Shown here piece by piece: positions 23,515-34,213 of a stretch of 64,000 nucleotides of DNA. The DNA is from Telmatactis stephensoni (Eukaryota; Cnidaria; Anthozoa; Actiniaria; Isophelliidae): contig JALIZF010001919.1 of assembly GCA_029948255.1 (NCBI GenBank), positions 496,001 to 560,000 of the forward strand, read 5' to 3'. The notes below the pieces were generated by a model. That model was given only the letters and a program-made list of their open reading frames with translations, was not told the DNA's origin and made no database searches. The first letter of the stretch is position 1. Each line of letters opens with the position of its first letter. The translations under genes and the position numbers were made by a program.

Positions 23515-23680
23515 TGCGAGCGCGAAGCGCGAGCCGCTCGTCAAAGTAAGGCATGAAAGTAACTCAAAAGTACTACATTTCTGATTCAGTAAATGAGTAG
23601 TTAGCATATATAACTAGTTTCGGATTTTGTAATATCAGTACATTTTAATTTGCGAGCGCGAAGCGCGAGCCGCTCAGCGA
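23515..23680 (+). repeat. paired GC-rich direct repeat
   Basis: GCGAGCGCGAAGCGCGAGCC plus GCTC occurs at about 23516 and again at about 23652, each followed by related sequence (AGTAACTCA...). It contrasts sharply with the AT-rich surroundings and is self-complementary in part. Probably the ends of a short non-autonomous element. Confidence 0.45.
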
Positions 23681-23770
23681 TAGGCAGTAAAGTAGTAACT
23701 CAGAAATGTTCTATTCTGTTTCCCTTACTTAAAAATAACTGATAAAAGCTCATTGGTATGATGTTTTTGA

Positions 23771-23894
23771 ATGGCCCCCCTTTTGACATTGATTCTTCCA
23801 CATGTGGCCCCCCCTCTACAGGCCTGATTTTTTTTAATGCCCCCCCCCCATATTTCCACCGCCCCCCTCTCCCTGATAAAAAATGAATGGTCCC
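23771..23894. mobile_element. truncated copy of the 23118-23288 MITE
   Basis: It shares the right half of the element (CAGGCCTGATTTTTTTTAAT, CCACCGCCCCCCTCTCCCTG, then ATGAATGGTCCC followed by TAA). The left terminal repeat is missing or scrambled. Confidence 0.6.
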
Positions 23895-24099
23895 TAACAC
23901 GTCTATACTGACTAACACCACTGACTATATACAGTACAAACAAAGTGACTACGCCCTCAGTATTGATATTTTAAATGTTTTTAATGTAACTAAATTCCAG
24001 CTCTGTGAACATGTTCAGTTATAAGCACTCAAATTCTGTGCTGCCAAACATTTTCTGCAATTTTTTCAAAAGTACAGAATTCATTCACGATTACAATAC

Positions 24100-24290
24100 G
24101 CGCTCAAAAACAAATAAGAATTTATTGTCTCGTCAAAATCGTAATTATAGTTAATTTGGTGTGAAATACAAAGGAGTCACAAACTGGAATGAATTACCAC
24201 TTTATATTAAAACTTGCTCATCTCTTACTATCTTCAAAAACAAAAACACCTTAAAAAGCATCTACTACTTCAGTAACCTAAACTAAATAT
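24100..24290 (+). pseudogene. LINE ORF C-terminal relic
   Basis: One frame reads GVKYKGVTNWNELPLYIKTC followed by SSLTIFKNK, the conserved tail of non-LTR retrotransposon reverse-transcriptase ORFs (pattern WN.LP..I...SS...FK). No start and no complete domain; a dead fragment. Confidence 0.55.
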
Positions 24291-24549
24291 AATAATTCTT
24301 TAGTGTTAGTTTTCTCCGCATTTCTGTCCTTTCTGTTCTTTGAATTTTAAATATGATTTAGTTATCAATTGAAGTGTATTTAAGAATATTTTCCCTTTTT
24401 CACTTTCCAAAGTTACCTATATATCTAAGGTGCAGAATGTCTTCAGTAACCCCAAGGGTTGTTTTATTATACACTTCCTAGTTTTACCAGAATTACTCTG
24501 TAAACATAATATAATTTACTATCTAGGAAATAAATACCTTTGAAACCTT

Positions 24550-24870
24550 TTAGTGTAGTGTAGGTAGTGTAGTGTAGTGTAGTGTAGTGTAGTGTAGTGT
24601 AGTGTAGTGTAGTGTAGTGTAGTGTAGTGTAGTGTAGTGTAGTGTAGTGTAGTGTAGTGTAGTGTAGTGTAGTGTAGTGTAGTGTAGTGTAGTGTAGTGT
24701 AGTGTAGTGTAGTGTAGTGTAGTGTAGTGTAGTGTAGTGTAGTGTAGGGTACGGTAGGGTAGGGTAGGGTAGGGTAGGGTAGTGTAGGGTAGTGTAGTGA
24801 ACGGTGTAGTGTAGTGTAGTGTAGTGTAGTGCAGTGTAGTGAACGGTGTAGTGTAGTGTAGTGTAGTTTA
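24550..24870. repeat. (TAGTG)n pentanucleotide microsatellite
   Basis: About 320 bases of near-perfect GTGTA/TAGTG repeats, with a block of TAGGG variants near 24745-24785 and a few interruptions (GAACGGTG). The long open frame on the minus strand is only the translation of this repeat. Confidence 0.95.
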
Positions 24871-25074
24871 TTGCATTGCATTACGATTATATTTTGAGAG
24901 GGTAGTACATGGTAGTGCATAGAACTAACAAACCTGTAGCCCTCAATCTGCTTCCCAGGAGCCTTGGATGTTTTATAATGTAAAATGAGGTTCCTTTGTA
25001 AGTGGGTGCAGATTCGTTATGCCACCACCAACACCGCCATTAAATTTGGAAATGTGTAAAAGAAACTGGCTAAA

Positions 25075-25830
25075 ACTAAACTGGAGCTCACCAAACACAA
25101 AATGGTGTACTGTCAAGGCAAAGCCAAATTCTTTGCGGTATTCCCCAAGGTTCCACTCTTGGGCCTTTCCTTTTCCTCGTTTACATAAACGATTTGCCGA
25201 ATTGTCTAGAGTAAACCACAGCAAGAATGTTTGCTGATGACATCAGCCTCACATGTGGGAAATCAGTAAAAGAAATGGAAAATGTGTCCTTGAGCCACGG
25301 TTTGTGTAATATGAGAAAGTGTCTGGCAGCTAATAAATTGAGCTTCAATATAGCTAAAACCAAATTTATGTTAATTGGTTCCAAGCCCAAATTAAATAAT
25401 CCCCAAGAACAACCAAATATGATTGGGAGTGAACCAATTAAACAAGTTTATGATTCTAAAATTCTCGGAGTATGCATTGACGAATCTCTTCCATGGGAAA
25501 AGCACATTAATGATACTGCTAAAAGGATTCCATGTGGAATAGGTGCTATATACTCAAAGATTTTGCTGATCGTGAAGCCCTGATTTCAGTATATAATGGT
25601 TTGGTTTGGCCCCACTTTAACTATTGCTATGAGGTTTTGCTCAAAGATTACATCTTCAAAATAGATGTGCTAGACTTATTAGGAACTATAAAAATGAAGA
25701 GGACAATCGGAAATCGCTATGCACACAAAGGGCTCAAGTTAAAGCTAAACTGATGTTAAAAGAATTTCACGGTTTGGCACCCTCGAAATTGCTAAAACTA
25801 TTTAAGGTACTAAATGATACTACTAACAGT
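25075..25830 (+). pseudogene. LINE reverse-transcriptase relic
   Basis: Frame-shifted pieces of a non-LTR reverse transcriptase are recognisable in order. About 25145-25200 reads VPQGSTLGP...YINDLP. About 25227 begins MFADDISLTC, which contains the catalytic FADD box. Then NKLSFNIAKTKFMLIGSKP and SKILGVCIDESLPWEKHI follow, and VYNGLVWPHFNYC appears in another frame. Frameshifts and missing ends make it inactive. Relation to CR1/jockey-like LINEs is likely but not certain. Confidence 0.75.
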
Positions 25831-26039
25831 AGTTACATGTTGAGAAATTCTCCACAAAATTCTTGGTTTGGATAAAACTTTGAATAGCCTTTGCAGACTC
25901 ATTATTCTTGTGCTCAAGTTTGCATTAATCTAGTTCTTCAGAACGTTTGCAAAGACATTATAGTTGGATGTGATGCACTGGACCTCGAAGAGAGATTTCA
26001 AGATTAATCACTAAATTTTCTCCTACTCATGAAGTTATG

Positions 26040-26160
26040 TTTGCTGAGCACAAACTTACTGTATTGGGACGTTTTCCAACTTGCGAAATATTTCGCAAAT
26101 TGGGACGTTTTCCAATTTGCGAAATATTTCGTTTCGTTTCGTTTCGCAAATTCGTATAAG
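26040..26160. repeat. short tandem duplication plus CGTTT run
   Basis: A unit of about 45 bases (TTGGGACGTTTTCCAACTTG then CGAAATATTTCGCAAA) is repeated in tandem and followed by TTTCGTTTCGTTTCG. CGAAATATTTCG is itself palindromic. Confidence 0.6.
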
Positions 26161-26205
26161 CTGGATTTCTGGCCATGAAGAACGGAAACCAAGGCAGACA
26201 ATAAA

Positions 26206-26398
26206 GGCCCGGTAATACGGGCAACAAAATCGTGCAACTTGTCGCGCAACATTGTTGCGTTGCAAGTTGCAGAGCAAATGTTGCACCCCGCGCGCAACAA
26301 ATTTTCTTTGTTGCACGAATAGAAGCACTGTCTACTTTTTGCAACAAAGAAATTTTGTTGCGCGCGGGGTGGTAATACGAGCAACATTTGCTCTGCAA
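26206..26398. mobile_element. foldback MITE with GCAACA-rich arms
   Basis: Inner arms of about 45 bases (CAAATGTTGCACCCCGCGCG...AACAAATTTTCTTTGTTGCA at about 26275-26315, inverted at 26340-26395) flank a short loop. GGTAATACGGGCAACA and GGTAATACGAGCAACA occur as direct flanks. Non-coding. It lies 400 bases upstream of PAXX. Confidence 0.6.
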
Positions 26399-26795
26399 AA
26401 TTAAGGGAACATTTCATAAACGTAAGCTGGAAAACATTACATGTAAAAGTTTCATAATAAGCTGTTTCGATAAGGTTAGAGTCACTTTCCCGCCTTTTGA
26501 TACGAGACGGAAATCGCCTTGTGAACTTAGAGTGATTTCCAGCCCAAAATTACATAAATGCAATAAAAAAACTAGACTATTACAGTCAATAATCCTTAAC
26601 TAACCTGTATCTATCAAATGGGAGCAGTAAGGCCCTCATTATAGCACAAATCCCAAGCCACAATTCTTTTGCTTACCACTAGCTTTGCGCAGTTGAGAAA
26701 GTATCCCACAGTGCAATGCCAGTGTAAGTCCTGACGGCGAGGGCCTGGTGAGGACCCTGCCGGGCCTACAAGAAGACGATCCAAGGACCAAAAAC

Positions 26796-29700
26796 ATGGC
26801 GTCTTCAGCTGTCGATTTGTGCCAAATTGTGACTGAAAATGGCGTTAATTCCCTTCTAAATACACTGATCTACGGTGACAGGAAATTCCTTGTATGGACT
26901 AGACTCTCTTTAGAGAACACTTCTTGGATTATAAAGTGAGTACAGTAAGAAATATGGAAGGGTCGTTTTGGTTTAGGGACACAACTGTGCTTGTGGGTTT
27001 CGTCCAATCAAGAAATGTCCTTATGCCAGCTGTGTTCCCCTGTCATTTCGAGCCAAAACAAACGAAGACTCGATCGAAAAAGTTGAATTCTAAGCATTTT
27101 TATGTCTTTTAGACAAAAATTCGTACGAGATAGATTTAAAGTAGAGATCGAATTTTTTTAGAAGTGCAAATTTGCTGAAACGCGCGGGGATTTTAATGCT
27201 CAAGTCTAAAGTGTCGATTTGAATCATTTGTCTGAGCGTTTTTGGCTCCTCTTTCAGAAATCTATTGCTTTGTCCCACAAATTGTGTATTTAATAGGTGT
27301 TCTTTGGAAAATGCATTCTGTCAAATGATCAACGAATTGTTTTTTGCTCAATTTTTTTCGATTACTGCCCGTGGGCAATGCATATCAAATGCAAATAATT
27401 TGTGCCTTTTTTCTGGTTCAAAAACGGTATAGATACCGCGATTTTCATTTCAAGGGATTGTCATTTGGCAAGTTACATTGAACTCACGAAGAATGATTTT
27501 CAATGGCCATTTCCCAAGATACAGTTGAGTAAGTTCTGTACTATCCAAAACCTCGGTTCCAGTGAATAATATTGTGTATTGACAAAGGTGTAATCACAAT
27601 AAAGCAGCTTTTGTTGCTAATTAAACAATATATGATTTACACAACTAGTGTAACGAGAACGAGGCTTTGGCTAGTACGTGTACAGGAGTCACTCAACTGT
27701 ATTTTGGGAAACAGCCATTGAAATGCATATTGGGTTGCCTGTGGTGGTCAGTGATGACATCAAGTAGTGGTACATTTTGTACAACATTGCAGCATTACAT
27801 TTGTTGCCCATAAAGGTGTTATACAGGTCAATTTGCAGCAACAATTTTGTGCACAACACTTAGTCAAATTGATAATTTTGCATTAAAAATTCATACCAAA
27901 CATTTGCAACTTGCTCACTGAGCAAAAACATTGCTAAAAATATTCGCATTTTGTATTTTTGACGGCAGAAACTTTACAGGCAACATTTGTTGCAAAGAAA
28001 ATTGTTGCGAATTGACCAGTGTAACATCACCTTAAAGATCCTTCTACATGAGCAAGTTTTTTATGACAAATGGATTAATTTCTCCCGTCTACTCAAGCAA
28101 CGTTCAAATAGATTCCATTTTTCCATATTTTGTTTGTACTTTTTTAATAGATGCACAAATGACGTGGTGAGAATGCCACAAAATGAAATTGAGTGGCATG
28201 ACTGCAGATGCACAAATGACATTACAAAATGGGGTGAGAACAACTGTTGTTCTTACCCCCATTTTGTAGTGTCATTTGTGCATCTGTTAGAGTACAGACC
28301 CATGACATACATTTGTTTCTTTCAAACACTTTAGTACCAGTGATGGCATTACTGTCTGGAAACTGGAGATGGACAGAGAGCATGTTGATTCATATGTAAG
28401 ATATTGTCTAGTGTGTCTGTTAATTGCTTATTTACCAAGTCCGATCAACAATATCATGGCCTTAACATGAAGTACTCCACATGATGGCTGGGGGCCAATC
28501 AGTGAACAGAATTGCACAGATCATTGAACCCTTGTAATAATTGGATTTTCATTTGTTTTATCTTATGAATGTGATGCAATATAATGTCTCAATCAGGTGC
28601 TGTTTTACATGTAAATGTCCACATGTACACACTTCTTCAAAATCATCTAATTAACAATTATAATAATAATTTCCCACTGGTCATTTCAGTCTTTAGAAAA
28701 GTTGAATTATTTTGGAATCAAGCTTCAACATTAACATTTTGTGCAATTAGCTACCAGTTATGTAATAGCTCTAGGTTTTGTAGATCATTTCTATAAAAAA
28801 TTGATCATCATGTTGTTTATATAAATATAGTTCAAGTATAAGCATAAGCCATTGTTATTAAAGTGCCAACCAGAAATTCATATACTAATTTTCTGTGTAT
28901 TTTAAACTTTTGTTCAGAAGGCACTTGCTCAAGTAGATACTTGTGAAGCATTTCTCTCAAAAATAAGGTAGGTAAATATCATTCTGTTCTAATTGCTACT
29001 TTCATTCAAGAGGCTGGGGCACATCAATATGCATGCTTGTAGTGCCTTCTGGGTACTGTCTTTTGATGCATGATGCATTTTTGTGGAGATAAGAGCTTCT
29101 GCACTAGGTAGTTTGACTAACTTTCAGATTGGACATGACATTAAATTCTGGAGAGCACTGGAACACCATCATGACAGACAATTGACAGCTAGATTTTAGC
29201 CACACCTTATTAATAGATTTACATTGCAGCCTCATCTTTTTCTCAGTGGCACATGTACATGTACAACTCAGATGAGAGATGTCAAAAGGAATACACTGCT
29301 TGGCGGAGCATTCCTTAGGAAAGCTTTAAAAGGAATATTGCTAGCAATTAAGTTACAAGAATTTGTTATTAAAAGCTGATTGCTAATACTTGGCACTCCA
29401 GAAGCTCTTGTAGAATCTTCCTGACATATATTTCTTAAGTAATTCCATCCAACTAACTTTGGTTCATGCAACAAAGCAGTTAACATGTACAATGTAAAAT
29501 TGTACATTTCTTTTCTCTTGTGATTCTTTCAGATCAGATTTTCATGCAGGCAATCTTATGATAAACCCAGAGGCTTCAAAAGTTTCTCTTATAGTTGGAA
29601 CAACTGAATCCATCCTAAGGCTGGACTTGTATGAAGCAACTACTGAGGAAACAAAGGTTGAATTACAACACCTTATACTATGGATGGCTGATAATATTAC

Positions 29701-32387
29701 ATCTTTAACAGATAAACTCAAAGGTGAAAGACCATGCAATTTAGATGTACATGCACTTATTTCAAACAGTTAGCTGTATTAGAAAACAGTGGAGATAAAG
29801 AAACTCTATACAGATTTTAATATATACTTAATGTTCAACCTGCCATCCAAAGTCTTAAGCTTGCATGCACAGTCAGTCCAATAAAAAATGACCTGACAGT
29901 TGTTGGTTATATATCCTTTAGTCTTGAGTACAGTAAAACCCTGTATAAAAGAACCCATTTTGACAGTCTGAAATGTTGAATATATAAAACATGTGTGTGT
30001 GGTTCTCATATTTGGTGCTCATTATTTTTAGCCTGGAGTTAAGTTCTTAATCCTCAGTTGTTTTATGCAGGTTTTACTCTATTTAGGACTGTCAAGTTTT
30101 CAATAATTAGACGTACACAAATACACAAAGTACACAAATTTTTTTGTATGTTATGAGAGGCAGGCATGATGAATAATTTAAAAACATTAAAATGCTCCAG
30201 TCTTTGTGTATATATACACAGGAAAATCTGATGAGGATAGATAGTAAATAATCTAAATCTTCATTTTCTCTTTAATTCACAGTAACAACAGAATCTCTGG
30301 AACAATTAAAGACTCAAAAACATTCAAATTCAACTGGATCACCATTATTTGGTGAGAAATAAAAACTTGCTTAAGTTTATAAATAGCATTTTTGTCAGAG
30401 GCATTGTCACTCCACCATTAATAATTTATTTCTCATTCACCTTCACAAATGGTTATTGTAAGTTGTCTGCATGATGCTGTATATTTATTTATTCATTCAT
30501 TCATTTAATCATTCATTCATTCATTCATTCATTCATTCATTTATTTATTATTTATTTGTTTGTTTGTTTGTTAATTCCAAGAGTCAGAAACCAGTGGAAG
30601 TCAGAATAATACTTATGATCCTTAGGATGAAATTGTAAATTAGTTTACATGTAGGTTATAAATATCTTTAGATCTGCCAGCAAAGAAGATTGCATCTTCT
30701 GCCACAGTCAAGAGAAAGCCTGGTTACAGCTTAGTTAACCCTGGAAGCAGAAAGTAAGTCATGAGTATCTTGTCAAATAAAGTACATGTATCTGCAGTCA
30801 AAATGTTGAGACAAAGCATTGCACAAATTTGCACAACACAAATTTTTTTCACAATGCCAGGACTTCTGACAGTTTATGCTAACAGTAATGTGCTGCGCAT
30901 AATGAGAGACTGCCATGATCAGACTTTACTGTATGCCTTGCAGTAGATACACATACATGTAATACAATCATGTAATCTACTAAGGGAGTGGTCATTATTT
31001 ACAGGGTGGGGACTGATGCAACTAGGGCCACATACTTCTGTGCACACTGTGTGAATGTTGTGTTTGAATGTATGTATGCGGAAAAGAGTGGGACCACCAA
31101 AAATTGAGTTTGCACCAGCCTCCCTGCCCATGAATATTGACTGGTATATCGATCCATAAAGAAATGATTTACTGTTTGTGCTCTTCCCCAAACATAACTG
31201 TAGACTGTATGTCCCTATCCATCCCTTCATCAGTGCAATATCCCATGATTTTTAAGGCTTGTGGTTAGAGCTAGGGAAGTTAAAACAAGGCTGTGTAAAT
31301 TACTGGTCAGGAATATATTAATAGCTAGTCATCACAAACTTCTCAGTCACCAAGAGACTCAGGTCAGATTTTAAACAAATGCAGGCAGTCTAACTGCAAC
31401 AATACAGAGGTGTTGGTACATGTTGCAGAGAAATGTTTAGATTATGGGGCTTGCACTGTGAGTAATTTTGCTGTACACATTAAAATTGTATGGGAGATTT
31501 GCACCAGTACACTTGAGGTCTAACTTGTAGTCTGATTTATGTTCTATTCTTATATTCTAAGAAAACTTTGGAAATAGTCATGTGACAGGGCATATAAGGA
31601 TTTTCATTAGGTGATCTGGAAAAACCCAGATCCAGACCCAGATCCTTGCATATGTCCAAACATAGAAATAATATGGTCAAAAATGGCCATATTATTATAA
31701 ATGCCTATTTGCCTGAGTTAGGTCAGGCCAGACAGGAAAATATTTGGCTGTCATTCACTGTGTACATCAAATGTGCTTGGTCCATCAGACTTAATTAAGC
31801 CAAATATTTCCTGTTCCTCCCACTCAGTCAGTAAGTACATAGTCTTTAGTTAGCTCGATCTAAAAGCCAAATTGGAACTTTTAAAAAGATCTCATTACAA
31901 GCTTTGGATACATGTATCTGAGATTAATGTTACTAAAATATCTAACCATAATGTAGCATGATAATATAGATAAGGTCTTTAATTTTATCAGAACTTTGAA
32001 GTGCTGCGCGCTGCACTTAAATTACACTTTTTATTCCAACTGCAATTATTTATAAGTTTTTATTACCATAACCTATTTATGTGACATGAAAATGTGAAAT
32101 ATAACATTTTACACCTTGTTTAGTAATTAAGACACAAAATTCCAATATAATTCAAAACGTTGTTAGAATACTTAAATTGCAATTAGCTGGACCATATGGA
32201 ACAACAATTATGACCTTACTCTGCACAGAGACAAGTGCCAAACATAGTAAGGACATGATGTAGAGTATATGGTAAAAGAGATTATTGTAGTAGCATCTCA
32301 TTTAGGATTTATGAAAGCTTTTCTTTCTTTTTCTTTTGTTACTTTGACAGATCAAAACAAGCAAAAGGAGTTCAATTTGATGATTAG
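26796..32387 (+). CDS. PAXX: PAXX, XRCC4-superfamily NHEJ factor
   Basis: Seven exons: 26796-26935, 28335-28395, 28918-28967, 29533-29723, 30283-30351, 30672-30753, 32351-32387. All have GT/AG borders and compatible phases, and give 209 residues (human PAXX 204). PAXX is a nuclear homodimer that stabilises Ku and ligase complexes at DNA double-strand breaks in non-homologous end joining. Residues about 1-120 fit the XRCC4-like beta head domain (ending KVSLIVGTTESILRLDLYEA). A helical stalk follows (VELQHLILWMADNITSLTDK), then a low-complexity linker. The diagnostic C-terminus reads KPGYSLVNPGSRKSKQAKGV then QFDD, paralleling the human Ku-binding tail (SLINPGFKSKK...VDFDE). The first in-frame Met after an upstream leader was chosen as start (ATGGCG). 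The polyadenylation signal AATAAA is near 32567. The head domain is divergent; the identification rests mainly on the tail, length and exon order. Confidence 0.82.
28205..28286. repeat. long hairpin in PAXX intron 1
   Basis: Arms of about 39 bases (CAGATGCACAAATGACATTA...GAACAA and the inverse) separated by three bases. A related half-copy (ATGCACAAATGACGTGGTGA) lies at about 28152. A small foldback repeat. Confidence 0.65.
30485..30570. repeat. (ATTC)n/(TTTG)n microsatellite in PAXX intron 5
   Basis: Runs of ATTC, TTAT and TTTG tetranucleotides. The sequence is simple and shows no other signal. Confidence 0.9.
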
Positions 32388-32566
32388 ATAGAAAAAATAA
32401 GATAGTGGTTAATGTTTCACTGAAAAAATGTACATGTTGATAAAAAGTGAAAAAATCATCTGCAGTTTTCTTTATAGATGCTCTAAAAACAAAACAAAAA
32501 AACTAGTTAGCTTGACTGTGATACATTGTGCTACAATCACCTTTCTTTTTGTGAAAATAAATACAT

Positions 32567-32572
32567 TTTCAG
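32567..32572 (+). promoter_or_regulatory. polyadenylation signal of PAXX
   Basis: AATAAA about 180 bases after the PAXX stop codon, within a T-rich stretch; a plausible 3' end of the transcript. Confidence 0.45.
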
Positions 32573-32629
32573 TGATACCTATAAGTAACCAAGTTATGAA
32601 ACCTGTATTACTTTTCTGACATCTTTACT

Positions 32630-32990
32630 CACACCCTACTGACAACACTCTACAGACAGCCCACTGACTGATACTTCTCCAGTGATGCCCTGCTGACACA
32701 ACCTAGCTACTGACACCCTACCAACAACATACTTGCATCCTACCAACAACCTACTTACATCCTACCAACAACCTACTGACACCCTCCAACGACCTACTGA
32801 TACCCTACCAACAACCTACTGACACCCTACCAACAACCTACTGGAACCTCACCAACAACCTATTGACACCCTACCAACAACCTACTGACATCCTACCAAC
32901 AACCTACTGACATCCTACCAACGACCTACTGACACCCTAACAAACAACCTACTGACATCCTACCAACAACCTATAGACAACCTGTCTACT
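32630..32990. repeat. minisatellite of about 21-bp unit
   Basis: Tandem repeats of the type CTACTGACACCCTACCAACA A, roughly fifteen units with substitutions and an occasional length change. The units are contiguous with no unique spacers. Confidence 0.9.
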
Positions 32991-33862
32991 ACTTACTGAT
33001 ACTCTATTGCACACTGCCTTTTGCATGTCATAAAGCTATGTTGTACTCTAATGTTGAAATACCTGTAAAATGTGAACAATTAGAGTCTTTAAAGTTGAAA
33101 ATTTTTGTTAAATATATGACAACTTGTTATCAATGAATAAACTTTAAAATGCCATTGCTTTCAGAATTTCTTTTCCTAAGTATATACATTCCTTCAAGTT
33201 TGTTTGTAGATTTTGTCCATTTCTAGATGCAAGTTACTCACACATGATGTGTGCATAACGTCATGTGTTCATATACTCTAGTTACATACAGTACATTACC
33301 CTATAAAACGGCATATAATTGATTTTCACTATATCCTTGCCCTTCTATTGTAATATACGTTGCTATACATTTGTAAATAATTATGGAGAGAACCAAACAA
33401 AAGTAAATCAAGTACCCTGTAACAAAAGAAAAAGAAAAGTGGAGGTTTCAAAGTATAGGGCCACAAATATTCTGCAGACAAAGCTCCAACCAACAATTAG
33501 TGTTTGTAACAACGGCCCTGACACATATAACTTTCCCTGCAGCATTACGTGGCTTGAGAGAGAACCCAACCGTCTGTTTACAAAGATTATTTTATGGCAG
33601 TTTTCTTTCTTTCTTTCTTTCTTTTTTTTTCTTTCTTTTTGCTACCCAATACGGTTTGTTGCACGCGATATTGCATCACATCGATTCTTCTTCTGCAAAT
33701 GTTGCAAGTAATATTGCACGCATTGTAGTAATGGATTGTACTTTCGCTGTGTAACGTTACCAGAAAAGTTACATATATAACTGAAATAACTCATTCTGAT
33801 TGTCACTGCAACTTTTCTCTTACATACAGACATATACACTTATTTCGAAAAACTCTGTCACC

Positions 33863-34102
33863 GTTCAAAGCAACAAGCGTCAAGGCAAGCCCAAATGAAT
33901 GTTGCATGGTTTTGTGCTGCTAATAGTTATAATGTACTCAAATCAGACTTGATATCAAAAGAATTGAGTGCGGTATACTAACAAGGACTTGAAAATGCTC
34001 ACATTTTGTAATTAGTTCAATAGAAACTAATCTGATTTGAATACATTACAAACAAAACCAGCATTTATTTCGGTCATGGCTTGACGCTTGTTGCTCTGAA
34101 CC
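33863..34102. mobile_element. foldback MITE upstream of the zinc-finger gene
   Basis: Inverted ends GTTCAAAGCAACAAGCGTCA and the counterpart ...TGACGCTTGTTGCTCTGAAC. Arms extend about 80 bases with gaps and include a shared CAAATCAGA segment. About 240 bases, non-coding. It occupies most of the likely promoter region of the next gene. Confidence 0.65.
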
Positions 34103-34213
34103 GCGACAACGTTTTTTGAAATGTGCATACATACTTCATTAACATTCCCAAATGGGTTATTCGATATCGATTTACAAATTGTCTCTTCTAACGTTTTCCC
34201 TTTCTATTCCCAG

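Noticed and set aside
24519..24920. 133-codon minus-strand frame
   Set aside because: It is the direct translation of the (TAGTG)n microsatellite.
32630..32990. CRISPR-like regular repeat
   Set aside because: Units are contiguous without unique spacers and the DNA is eukaryotic; it is a minisatellite.
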